Assembly (NCBI GenBank): GCA_023485715.1 | Contig: JAMCZG010000034.1 | Location: 1,220-22,991 of the forward strand | DNA length: 21,772 nt | DNA from: Patescibacteria group bacterium | GTDB lineage: Bacteria; Patescibacteriota; Microgenomatia; Levybacterales; UBA12049 | Direction: 5' to 3' | In this document: positions 1-7,435 of the stretch, one piece after another | Layout: every line of letters starts with the position of its first letter | Numbering within the stretch: position 1 is the first letter of the stretch | Program-made: the position numbers and the translations under genes | The notes under the pieces: generated by a model | Seen by the model: only the letters and a program-made list of their open reading frames with translations | Databases searched by the model: none | What the model was told of the DNA's origin: nothing

Positions 1-2
1 TT

Positions 3-2414
3 TTCTCTTACGCCATGTCTGTTATTGTTTCAAGAGCTTTACCAGACGTCAGAGACGGATTAAAACCCGTCCACAGGCGCATTCTTTTTGCGATGCACGA
101 AATCGGCCTAAGCCATAGCGCTAAATATTCGAAAAGCGCAAAGATTGTCGGAGAAGTAATGGGAAAATATCATCCTCATGGTGATATGCCGATTTACGAT
201 GCGCTTGTCAGATTAGCCCAGGATTTTTCGATGAGATACCCGCTTATCGACGGCCAGGGAAATTTTGGGTCGATGGACGGGGATCCGCCGGCTGCGATGC
301 GTTATACCGAAGCGCGCATGGCTTCGATTACATCCGAAATGCTTTACGATCTGGAGAAAGAAACAGTAGGACATCTTCCAAATTTTGACGCGACTTTACA
401 AGAGCCGATGTATCTTCCGGCCAAACTTCCCAATCTTTTGCTTATGGGTTCCGAAGGCATTGCTGTCGGAATGGCGACAAAAATCCCGCCCCATAATTTA
501 GGAGAAGTAGTCGACGCGATCGTTCACATGATCGGAAAAACAAAAATTACAAAAAACGGAAAAACGGTTGCGACTACGACGGAGGTAACAATCGACGAGC
601 TTTTAGAATTTATAAAAGGTCCCGATTTCCCAACATCCGGAAGCATCTACGATATCACAGAAATTAAAAACGTTTACACAACTGGCCGGGGAAGAATAAT
701 AATCCGCGGAAAGGCAGAAATCGAAGACATCGGAAACGGAAAATCAGCGATTATCGTAACCGAACTGCCGTATCAGGTAAACAAAGCTCTCTTGGTGTCA
801 AGAATCGCAGACTTGGCAAAAGAGAAAAAAGTCGAAGGGATTACGGACCTTCGCGATGAATCAGACCGCCACGGAATAAGAATCGTAATCGAATTAAAAC
901 GCGATGTCGCGCCGAAAAAAGTTTTAAACAACCTTTACAAACACACCGATCTACAAAGCATATTTTCGGCAAATATCGTCGCGCTTGTTGATAATACGCC
1001 ACAAACCCTAAACCTTAAAACAATCCTCGAAGAATATATAAAACACCGGTTCATAATCGTAACGCGAAGATCCGAGTTTGAATTGAAACAGGCAAAGGCA
1101 AGACTCCATATTCTCGAAGGGTTAAAAATCGCAGTCGACAATATCGACGCGGTTATAAAAACAATCCGAGAGTCAAAAGACCAGGACGAAGCAAAGAAAA
1201 ATTTGATCGCTAAATTTAAACTGAGCGATATCCAGGCAACCGCTATTTTAGACATGCAACTAAGAAGACTCGCGGCATTGGAGCGACAAAAGATCGAAGA
1301 CGAATACGAAATGGTAAAAGAAACGATTATGTATTTGGAAGATCTTCTAATGCACTCAGAAAAAATACTGGATGTTATAAAAAGCGAACTCAGTAAACTT
1401 CGGGAAAAATACGCAGACGACAGACGCACGAAAGTTTACAAAGGGAAAGTCGGGGAATTTTCCGAAGAAGATTTAATTCCCAACGAACCGACAGTAATAA
1501 CGGTTACAAACACAGGTTATATAAAGAGACAGAGTATGGCAAGTTTTAGGACACAACAGCGCGGCGGAAAAGGCGTTATCGGGATGACGACAAAAGAGGA
1601 AGATACGATTAAATATATTAGGTACGCCGAAACACATGACAATATTTTGTTTTTTACGAATAAGGGAAAAGTTTACCAACTCCGCGCTTTTGAAATTAAC
1701 GAATCACAAAGAACAAGTAAGGGCACTGCAATTGTTAATCTCTTGAACGTGGAACAGGGAGAAGTTGTTGAATCGTTTATTTCCTACCGCAAAAATGACA
1801 GCAATAAATTCGTTTTTCTGACAACGCGAAAGGGGACCGTTAAAAAGACCGCGATTTCCGAATTTGAAAATATTAGAAGAACAGGTATCGTCGCGATAAA
1901 ACTCGAAGCACTCGACGAACTCGCCTGGACCGAATTAACAAGCGGAGACGATAATGTAATTTTAGTGACCCGAGACGGAAAGGCGATCCGCTTTTCCGAA
2001 AAAGAAGTCCGGCCGATGGGTAGAAATACGATGGGCGTTTGCGGAATAAAAATAGGAAAAGAAGACGAAGTGATAAGTATGGACGTTATCGGAAAACAGG
2101 ACACAAACGACCTTTTAACGATCATGCAAAATGGTTTGGGTAAAAAAACTGTCGCCAAGGAATTCCGAAAACAGGGCAGGGGAGGACAGGGAGTAATAGT
2201 CGCCAAAGTCACCCCAAAAACCGGAAAGGTTGCGTTCGCCCAGGTTGTTCCGCCGAATTGCTCTGCAGTAATAATAACGTCTAAAAAAGGACAGGTCGTA
2301 AAATTAATGCTCGAACAAATCCCAAGACTTTCTAGAAATACACAGGGAGTGATTTTAATGAGATTCTCTAATCGCGAAGATAATGTTGCCGCAGCGACCT
2401 GTGTCGAAGAATAA
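3..2414 (+). CDS. gyrA: DNA gyrase subunit A, 5' end cut by window edge
   Basis: GyrA is the breakage-reunion subunit of DNA gyrase, which introduces negative supercoils with GyrB. The reading frame is already open at base 3 (FSYA precedes the first Met, base 15), so about 25 residues lie outside the window. Numbering from that Met, the winged-helix region holds the catalytic tyrosine Y97 in RYTEARM (E. coli Y122), and the C-terminal pinwheel domain starts with a GyrA-box QQRGGKG at 514-520. That box marks gyrase rather than topoisomerase IV ParC. The tail is short and ends in CVEE, without a long acidic extension. There is an extra basic/threonine-rich stretch near 174-190 before the conserved GPDFPT. 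The quinolone-pocket serine (E. coli S83) is Met58 here, while the aspartate (D87) is kept as D62. The stop is 2 bp from folD, implying co-transcription. Confidence 0.97.
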   Translation, partial: FSYAMSVIVSRALPDVRDGLKPVHRRILFAMHEIGLSHSAKYSKSAKIVGEVMGKYHPHGDMPIYDALVRLAQDFSMRYPLIDGQGNFGSMDGDPPAAMRYTEARMASITSEMLYDLEKETVGHLPNFDATLQEPMYLPAKLPNLLLMGSEGIAVGMATKIPPHNLGEVVDAIVHMIGKTKITKNGKTVATTTEVTIDELLEFIKGPDFPTSGSIYDITEIKNVYTTGRGRIIIRGKAEIEDIGNGKSAIIVTELPYQVNKALLVSRIADLAKEKKVEGITDLRDESDRHGIRIVIELKRDVAPKKVLNNLYKHTDLQSIFSANIVALVDNTPQTLNLKTILEEYIKHRFIIVTRRSEFELKQAKARLHILEGLKIAVDNIDAVIKTIRESKDQDEAKKNLIAKFKLSDIQATAILDMQLRRLAALERQKIEDEYEMVKETIMYLEDLLMHSEKILDVIKSELSKLREKYADDRRTKVYKGKVGEFSEEDLIPNEPTVITVTNTGYIKRQSMASFRTQQRGGKGVIGMTTKEEDTIKYIRYAETHDNILFFTNKGKVYQLRAFEINESQRTSKGTAIVNLLNVEQGEVVESFISYRKNDSNKFVFLTTRKGTVKKTAISEFENIRRTGIVAIKLEALDELAWTELTSGDDNVILVTRDGKAIRFSEKEVRPMGRNTMGVCGIKIGKEDEVISMDVIGKQDTNDLLTIMQNGLGKKTVAKEFRKQGRGGQGVIVAKVTPKTGKVAFAQVVPPNCSAVIITSKKGQVVKLMLEQIPRLSRNTQGVILMRFSNREDNVAAATCVEE

Positions 2415-2416
2415 AA

Positions 2417-3271
2417 ATGCAAATAGACGGGAGAGAAATCGCGCAAAAACTTTTATCCGATATTAAAAAGCGGGTAGAAAAATTAGCTGTTAATAATGTT
2501 TTTCCGGGACTTGCAATAATTCTCGTCGGAGAGGATCCGGCTTCAAAAACTTACGTTACTCAAAAGATCAAAAAAGCAACTGAAGTAGGAATAAAAACAA
2601 TCCTCGTTAATTTGAATACGGGTTCTGAATCAAAATTAATAACCCAACTCGAGGAAAATTTAACAAAACTGAACAACGACAAATCCGTTCACGGAATAAT
2701 TGTTCAAAGACCGCTTCCAAAATATATCGACCAACAGTTAATTACAGATTCTGTCCTGCCCGAAAAAGACGTCGACGGACTGAGAAGCGATTCAAAATTC
2801 GAAATGCCATTGGGACTTGCGGTTTTGGAAATTTTAGAAAAGATTTTTGAAAAAAACAGACCTCGTGCAAATTTTCTTGAATGGCTTAAGCCTAAAAAAA
2901 TTACAGTTTTAGGGAAGGGGATAACAGGAGGAAAACCCGTCGCCGATATTTTGAGGAAAAATGGAGCAAATCCAAACATTATCGACTCCAAAACTTCTGA
3001 TCCCGATTCGGTTATTAAAAATTCCGATCTCGTAATTTCTGCCGTTGGAAAAGAAAGACTGTTAAATTCTTCAAATGTTAAGAAAAACTCAATATTAATA
3101 AGTATCGGAATGCATAAAGCCCTAGACGGCAAACTGCACGGAGATTATGAGGAAGAAGAAATAAAAGACATCGTATCTTTTTACACTCCAACGCCGGGCG
3201 GAGTTGGTCCAGTCAATGTAGCGATGCTTTTAAAAAACGTAGTTCTTGCTTCGAAAAATTCTACTTTATAA
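2417..3271 (+). CDS. folD: Bifunctional methylenetetrahydrofolate dehydrogenase/cyclohydrolase FolD
   Basis: FolD interconverts 5,10-methylene-, methenyl- and 10-formyl-tetrahydrofolate in the cytosol, supplying one-carbon units and NADPH. At 284 residues it has normal family length. Visible motifs are VGEDPAS (37-43), the catalytic YVTQK with K50, VQRPLP (96-101, usually VQLPLP), EKDVDG (116-121), a nucleotide loop GKGITGGKP (166-174) and the C-terminal signature TPTPGGVGPV (257-266). Q97 and D120 match the expected active-site positions. The usual PxTPxG segment after the KDVDG motif is replaced by EMPLGLAV, so the protein is divergent but probably active. Its ATG lies 2 bp after the gyrA stop with no ribosome-binding site, so translation is likely coupled. 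The 3' end overlaps the convergent SDR gene by 11 bp. Confidence 0.93.
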   Translation: MQIDGREIAQKLLSDIKKRVEKLAVNNVFPGLAIILVGEDPASKTYVTQKIKKATEVGIKTILVNLNTGSESKLITQLEENLTKLNNDKSVHGIIVQRPLPKYIDQQLITDSVLPEKDVDGLRSDSKFEMPLGLAVLEILEKIFEKNRPRANFLEWLKPKKITVLGKGITGGKPVADILRKNGANPNIIDSKTSDPDSVIKNSDLVISAVGKERLLNSSNVKKNSILISIGMHKALDGKLHGDYEEEEIKDIVSFYTPTPGGVGPVNVAMLLKNVVLASKNSTL

Positions 3272-4058
3272 ATTCTGCAAGCTCTTCTCCCACAAAATAT
3301 CTTTTTCCAGATTCCGCGTCTTCGTCTAAAACAGCGTAATTTACGGCAAGCGCCATATCTAAAGGAGTTGGGAAATCTTTTTGATTCATCCTTGCTCTCA
3401 TTTTTTCCAGCCATTCCGGTGAATGCCTTTGGAAAAGATAAAAAGTTGCAGTATCTTTGATGATCGCTGCGCTCACGATTCCAACTTTTATACCCCTTTT
3501 TTCGAGTTCTTCTATTTGCTCTTTAAGGTTCTGTTCAAAAAGATACTTGGTCCGCGCGACCGGCTCGTATCCCGGAGGCTGCTCGACTTTTCCGTATCTT
3601 TCCGAATATTCGCTCGTTAAATAAATTATTTTTGATCTCGGCGCCATTAAGCCCATTAAGTCCTGAATCATTCCTTTTTGTGCATCTATATTTATAACTT
3701 CTGCCCAATTATCGGTTTTTCCTTTTTCGAGCCCCCCCGACGCGTTTAAAACAAGAATATCGACTTTTGGATCTGTGCGTTTTTTTACAGCATCGACAAA
3801 TTTTTGACGGTCTTCGGGTTTTGTAATATCCACAAGTAACGACTCCATCTGAGACCTACCAACTTTATAGACGACTCTATCATCTCGCGCGCTTTTATTC
3901 GGATCGACATGGCTTCCGATAATATACGCTCCGGTAAAACCTAATATCTGTGCAATTTCGGCTCCAACGCCCCTGGAAGTCCCGGTAACAACAGCTACTT
4001 TCCCACTAAGTGGTTTTCTTTCCTTTAATTCATGATTACCAAAAATTTCTATTGACAT
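3261..4058 (-). CDS. Divergent short-chain dehydrogenase/reductase (SDR) family protein
   Basis: A 265-residue Rossmann-fold protein, probably an NAD(P)-dependent oxidoreductase of unknown substrate. The dinucleotide-binding loop TGTSRGVG (25-32) and an NAG-like NASGG (105-109) are typical of SDRs, and T148/S149 sit where the catalytic serine is expected. The classical YxxxK is absent: the residue four before K171 is Val167. A tyrosine seven residues before the lysine (Y164-x6-K171) instead gives the spacing seen in enoyl-ACP reductases of the FabI type, so the active site may be divergent rather than lost. The ATG at 4056-4058 is the first start that includes the strand before the glycine loop. 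It is encoded convergently to folD and divergently from the SIMPL gene. Substrate cannot be inferred from its neighbours. Confidence 0.8.
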   Translation of the reverse strand: MSIEIFGNHELKERKPLSGKVAVVTGTSRGVGAEIAQILGFTGAYIIGSHVDPNKSARDDRVVYKVGRSQMESLLVDITKPEDRQKFVDAVKKRTDPKVDILVLNASGGLEKGKTDNWAEVINIDAQKGMIQDLMGLMAPRSKIIYLTSEYSERYGKVEQPPGYEPVARTKYLFEQNLKEQIEELEKRGIKVGIVSAAIIKDTATFYLFQRHSPEWLEKMRARMNQKDFPTPLDMALAVNYAVLDEDAESGKRYFVGEELAEFIK

Positions 4059-4113
4059 ATGCCGCTCAAAAATAGAACATTATTCAAAAAAAATCAATAA
4101 TCTAATCTATTTA

Positions 4114-4142
4114 TTGACAAAATAATCTTTAGGGTTTAATCT
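4114..4142 (+). promoter_or_regulatory. Promoter of the SIMPL-domain gene
   Basis: TTGACA at 4114-4119 is a perfect -35 box. With a 17-bp spacer the -10 position reads TAATCT (4137-4142), which is only 3/6. Transcription would begin at about 4149, which is the GTG start itself, so the mRNA is predicted to be leaderless. Confidence 0.5.
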
Positions 4143-4148
4143 AAATAT

Positions 4149-4961
4149 GTGAGTCGAGATATAAGAATTCCGCTTTTTGCGACGATTATTTTTTTCTTCG
4201 TCCTTTTTTTATACACACGGCTCGCAGGACCGATTCCGTTTTCCTTTAACGTAATCCAAACCACAAAAACAAATCTTTTTAGTGTTTCTGGCACTGGAAA
4301 AGTAAACACAATACCGGATACAGCAGTCATTTCTGCAGGAGTAACCAGCAATGCGACGACTGTCGACAGCGCAAAAAATCAGTCAGACACAGTTATAAAC
4401 AATATAGTCGCCGAATTAAAAAAACTGGGCATCGATGAAAAAAATATAAAAACTACCGAGTATAATGTAGTTCCGGAATACAATAATATCGATTATTCTT
4501 TCGATGGCACACCCATAACAGAAGGGAGAATAGTTCCTCCTTACATAACACCCGTATTGTCGCAGAAGATAATCGGATATACAGTTACTCAAAACCTCCA
4601 AGTTAAAGTAAAGCCGATCGATAAAGCAAATAAAGCCGTCGATGTAATAACGGCAAACGGCGGGAATATTGTTAATCAAATTTCCTTTACGATCGATGAT
4701 AATGTCAGAAAAAATCTCGAAAATAAAGCAAGAGAAGATGCGATTAAAGACGCAAAATCCAAAGCCGAAAAATTAGCGAGTGCCGCAGGAATGAATCTTG
4801 TAAAAGTTGTCGATGTGCAAGAAAGTTATTATCCCCGTTATGGCTACGGTGGCGGAGGAGGGAATGACGTGGCAAAAGCAGAAGCCCCGGCACCGACCGA
4901 ACTCAATCCCGGAGAAACAGCAATCGAAATAACCGTAACTCTCTTCTACGAAACCCGCTAA
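4149..4961 (+). CDS. Membrane-anchored SIMPL (DUF541) domain protein
   Basis: A 270-residue protein with an N-terminal hydrophobic helix (about 8-24), then an extracytoplasmic SIMPL/DUF541 domain covering almost all the rest. The domain opens with the family-typical FSVSGTGKV and PDTAVISAGV, has a KKLGIDEKNIKT helix turn and IIGYTVTQNLQVKV strand, and closes with an alanine/lysine-rich helix (about 195-218) and ITVTLFYE. SIMPL proteins form oligomers and have been linked to oxidative stress and envelope functions, but no single reaction is established. The start is GTG; no ATG precedes the membrane helix and there is no Shine-Dalgarno sequence. A glycine-rich loop (GYGGGGG) sits before the last strand. 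Confidence 0.85.
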   Translation: MSRDIRIPLFATIIFFFVLFLYTRLAGPIPFSFNVIQTTKTNLFSVSGTGKVNTIPDTAVISAGVTSNATTVDSAKNQSDTVINNIVAELKKLGIDEKNIKTTEYNVVPEYNNIDYSFDGTPITEGRIVPPYITPVLSQKIIGYTVTQNLQVKVKPIDKANKAVDVITANGGNIVNQISFTIDDNVRKNLENKAREDAIKDAKSKAEKLASAAGMNLVKVVDVQESYYPRYGYGGGGGNDVAKAEAPAPTELNPGETAIEITVTLFYETR

Positions 4962-4993
4962 CTATTATTCCGTTTGCTTTTTGACTTCAGGAG

Positions 4994-5002
4994 TGTTATA
5001 TT
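4994..5002 (+). promoter_or_regulatory. Extended -10 element before the small orphan gene
   Basis: TGTTATATT is an extended -10 (TGnTATATT, 5/6 to TATAAT). Predicted initiation is around 5009, four bases before the ATG at 5013. A TTGACT at 4981-4986 is too close to act as its -35 box. Confidence 0.35.
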
Positions 5003-5012
5003 ACACAACGAT

Positions 5013-5210
5013 ATGCCGAGCAAACAAGAAGGCAATACCCCAACACCACCTGAAATTACTAGGATGATCTCGATATTAGCTCCACGACAACCAGGCATTC
5101 CCCGGCCGATCGAACAGATAAAAGCGGCTATGAGGGTTTCTTCGGAGTTTTTTTCGGCAGTACAAACAATAGAGGAGACACGCGAGAACCCCGAAAACCC
5201 CGTCAAATAA
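5013..5210 (+). CDS. Small orphan protein, 65 aa
   Basis: I do not recognise this protein. Starting at ATG 5013 it gives 65 residues, rich in proline and glutamate, with a predicted amphipathic helix in the middle (IEQIKAAMRVSSEFFSAVQ) and no membrane segment. The reading frame is open upstream to 4974, but that extension overlaps the probable promoter and adds an unlikely N-terminus. It ends 12 bp before the next orphan gene in the same direction, so the two probably share an mRNA. No ribosome-binding site is visible. It could be a spurious frame, but its position directly behind an extended -10 element favours a real gene. Confidence 0.5.
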   Translation: MPSKQEGNTPTPPEITRMISILAPRQPGIPRPIEQIKAAMRVSSEFFSAVQTIEETRENPENPVK

Positions 5211-5222
5211 ATCAACAATAAA

Positions 5223-6320
5223 ATGCATAGATTTCTTGAGGGTGGACCAACTTTTATTTCTGAGCCCGAACTCGCGGATTATTGTGGTCGGTTTGACGGT
5301 GGGGAATTTACCGATTGTGGCCGGGAATATAGGAGACATGCAATAAAAGATTCTCCTCCATTTACCGGCGAATCTCCTTATGCATGGAAAGAATACGACA
5401 TCTGGCGATTGGGACAGGAAGCACAAGCCTGTTATATAACACGAAAAGCAAGAACCGTAAAGATGCTGGAAAGCATACCTGAATCATTAAGAATTCCCCA
5501 GGTGGTTTTTCCATTTAATAATATAAGGGGTATTAAATCTTCTGCCGAAGAGATGGTCCGAAATGGAAAAGAGGTCGGTATTAGGACGTGTTTCTCAGAT
5601 GGGGAGACGAAAGACCGCCGATCAGTATTGGGGAAATCTCCCTGGGTGATGGGCCTAAAAACGCCCGACCAGGTTGACGATTTTTTTAGTCCGGAATTAC
5701 AGACAAATGCACCATGGAGAGGATCAGATAAAACACCGGAAAACAATTTTTACTTCGGCTGGATAAATTCATACCGACATCAGGGACTTAGGGAAATTAT
5801 TGTTATGGGAAACCCGCCGGGCTTGGGCGAAATCGATTTAAAACGTGAGCACTTTGTTTGTGCGGTATATTGCACCGGGAATGAGTATCGTACAGAATTA
5901 ATCACCCAAACAGACCAATTAAGAGATATCGAAGATACCGACCGTAAAAGTTTATTATATATATCAACAAAAATACCGGAGATTAAATTAGCCCTCGGCT
6001 CTTTTTCCCTCGAAGAGATTTGTGTGTCCCCAGGTAACAGATATTTAGACTCTTCCGGTTCGCCCGAAAACAAGCAACTGAATCCTCATTCCTTAAAATT
6101 AGTCGAACAAATTATTGGTGTTCTGTACCGGCAACATGGTGCAAATTTATACTACACGCTGTCGGCATTAAATAATTTTGCGATCGGCGCGGTTGAATTC
6201 CAGGGAAGAACCGATAAAGACGGAAATATTAAATGGATTTTAGCCTATGGTTTGAAGGGCCTAATGGAGGATTTAACAAGACTTTCTTCGATAGCAAAAG
6301 AAACAAAACAAGGAGACTAA
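5223..6320 (+). CDS. Orphan soluble protein, 365 aa
   Basis: I do not recognise a family. The protein is 365 residues long, apparently cytosolic (no signal peptide or membrane helix), with several scattered cysteines (for example C21, C32, C69, and CAVYC near 210) that do not form an obvious zinc knuckle. A glycine/proline segment VMGNPPGLGE near 193-202 and the strongly helical C-terminal third (LVEQIIGVLYRQ, LMEDLTRLSSIAK) are the most distinctive parts. Codon usage looks like the neighbours. It lies 12 bp behind the 65-aa orphan and ends tail-to-tail with xer without a spacer. The pair of orphans beside a recombinase and a dif-like site could be acquired cargo, but nothing in the proteins shows mobility functions. 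Confidence 0.75.
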   Translation: MHRFLEGGPTFISEPELADYCGRFDGGEFTDCGREYRRHAIKDSPPFTGESPYAWKEYDIWRLGQEAQACYITRKARTVKMLESIPESLRIPQVVFPFNNIRGIKSSAEEMVRNGKEVGIRTCFSDGETKDRRSVLGKSPWVMGLKTPDQVDDFFSPELQTNAPWRGSDKTPENNFYFGWINSYRHQGLREIIVMGNPPGLGEIDLKREHFVCAVYCTGNEYRTELITQTDQLRDIEDTDRKSLLYISTKIPEIKLALGSFSLEEICVSPGNRYLDSSGSPENKQLNPHSLKLVEQIIGVLYRQHGANLYYTLSALNNFAIGAVEFQGRTDKDGNIKWILAYGLKGLMEDLTRLSSIAKETKQGD

Positions 6321-7250
6321 CTATTTATTTCCACTATGAAATGCTTCGTGGACTTCCCGCAGTTGTTTGTTAGTCACATGGGTATAAATTTGCGTTGTCG
6401 AAATATTTTTGTGCCCTAACATTTCCTGTACCGACCGCAGGTCCGCCCCGTTTGTTAAAAGGTCCGTCGCAAAAGAATGCCTCAGTGTATGGACTGTTGC
6501 GTCAATAGGAATTCGTGCTAATCGAACATATTTTTTAATAATTCTTTCGATACTCCTTACAGTCAAACGCATCTTTTCTCCACTATTTTCTTCAACAATC
6601 TTTCCTGAATAACGAATAAATAATGGCCTGAATCGATCCTTGCGCACGTCCATATATTTTTTTACCCAGGTAGCCGCACGGTCGGAAATAAAGACAACCC
6701 GCGCACGTCCGCCTTTTCCGATTACTCCAAATTCGCGCCTGTCGATATTTATTCTGTCCTTATTGAGCTTTGCGAGTTCCGAAACCCTAAGACCCGTTGA
6801 GAACAATAATTCTATAATCGCGCGGTCTCTAACTCCTTCTTCTTTAGACGTGTCCGGGGCTGTAACGAGCCTGTCAACCTGCTCCCGTTCTAAAAATTTT
6901 AACGATCTGCTTTCGGTTTTTGGTAAATCGATCTTAGCAGGTTCCAACACCTTGTGGTCATTTTTTATTAAATATTTAAGGAAAGAGCGGAGCGCGATAA
7001 CATAATAATTCTGAGTCACACGGGAAAGAGTTAAACCTTTGGGATCAACGCGGTTTGAAAGATAAACCCTATATTTTCTGACTGTTTGTAAATTTAAATC
7101 CTCGATTTTTTTATTTGGGGCAGGGGAGAACCAGTTATTAAATACTTCCAGATAGTGTCTATAATCCCGAATCGTAAGTTTTGAACAATTTTTTTCGATT
7201 TCGAGATATTCTAAAAATTCGTCGATTAATTTTGACAAAGAGTTCTCCAT
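6321..7250 (-). CDS. xerC: Xer-type tyrosine recombinase (XerC/XerD family)
   Basis: A 309-residue site-specific recombinase of the Xer class, the enzymes that resolve chromosome dimers at dif. The N-terminal SAM-like core-binding domain spans about 1-105. The catalytic domain has the full set: R155 in STGLRVSEL, K179 in IGKGGRARVV, H254 and R257 in HTLRHSFATDLL, H280 in MLGHKN, and the nucleophile Y289 in QIYTHV. Length and C-terminus (QLREVHEAFH) are those of chromosomal XerC/D, not of phage integrases. Only one Xer is visible in the window, so C versus D cannot be assigned. Unlike most genes here it has a Shine-Dalgarno-like GGGAGAG about 5 bases before ATG. Its upstream region carries a dif-like palindrome and an extra half-site over the -10 box. 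Confidence 0.95.
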   Translation of the reverse strand: MENSLSKLIDEFLEYLEIEKNCSKLTIRDYRHYLEVFNNWFSPAPNKKIEDLNLQTVRKYRVYLSNRVDPKGLTLSRVTQNYYVIALRSFLKYLIKNDHKVLEPAKIDLPKTESRSLKFLEREQVDRLVTAPDTSKEEGVRDRAIIELLFSTGLRVSELAKLNKDRINIDRREFGVIGKGGRARVVFISDRAATWVKKYMDVRKDRFRPLFIRYSGKIVEENSGEKMRLTVRSIERIIKKYVRLARIPIDATVHTLRHSFATDLLTNGADLRSVQEMLGHKNISTTQIYTHVTNKQLREVHEAFHSGNK

Positions 7251-7270
7251 AATTCTCTCCCGATAAACCT

Positions 7271-7298
7271 ATTTTGCGACGTCACAATGTCGTAAAAT
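7271..7298. other. dif: Candidate dif site (28-bp Xer recombination palindrome)
   Basis: Two 11-bp arms, ATTTTGCGACG and TGTCGTAAAAT, flank a 6-bp centre TCACAA. The arms are inverted repeats of each other with 9 of 11 positions matching. The 11-6-11 layout is the standard geometry of Xer core sites. The right arm agrees with the E. coli and B. subtilis XerD arms at about 7 of 11 positions, including the outer AAAT or AAA-T part. It lies 20 bp upstream of the xer start codon. It could instead be only an operator for xer. Confidence 0.6.
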
Positions 7299-7324
7299 GG
7301 GTAGAGTAGAACACCACATACTTT

Positions 7325-7335
7325 TATTTTGCGAC
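7325..7335. repeat. Extra Xer half-site over the xer -10 box
   Basis: TATTTTGCGAC is an exact 11-bp copy of the sequence at 7270-7280 that forms the left arm of the dif-like palindrome. No matching second arm is found downstream. It covers the predicted -10 box (7326-7331) of the xer promoter. Confidence 0.55.
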
Positions 7336-7354
7336 ATGGAAAACTTTTTGTCAA
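7326..7354 (-). promoter_or_regulatory. Predicted promoter of xer
   Basis: On the minus strand TTGACA (7349-7354) is followed after 17 bp by CAAAAT (7326-7331, 4/6 to consensus). The mRNA would start near 7319 and carry a leader of about 70 nt that includes the dif-like palindrome. Confidence 0.5.
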
Positions 7355-7397
7355 CTTTAGAAATTAATTCTGCCGAATTAGCATCTACAGACCTTCC

Positions 7398-7426
7398 TTG
7401 ACAAAGTCAAAGATGTAAATAATAAT
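7398..7426 (+). promoter_or_regulatory. Promoter of the membrane-anchored orphan gene
   Basis: A perfect TTGACA (7398-7403), a 17-bp spacer and AATAAT (7421-7426, 5/6). Initiation would fall at about 7433, three bases before the ATG at 7436; no ribosome-binding site is present, so a leaderless mRNA is predicted. Confidence 0.7.
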
Positions 7427-7435
7427 AGAACTAAT

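Noticed and set aside
1784..2446. 220-aa minus-strand frame opposite gyrA
   Set aside because: Shadow of the gyrA coding frame; gyrA is certain and the antisense product has no family features.
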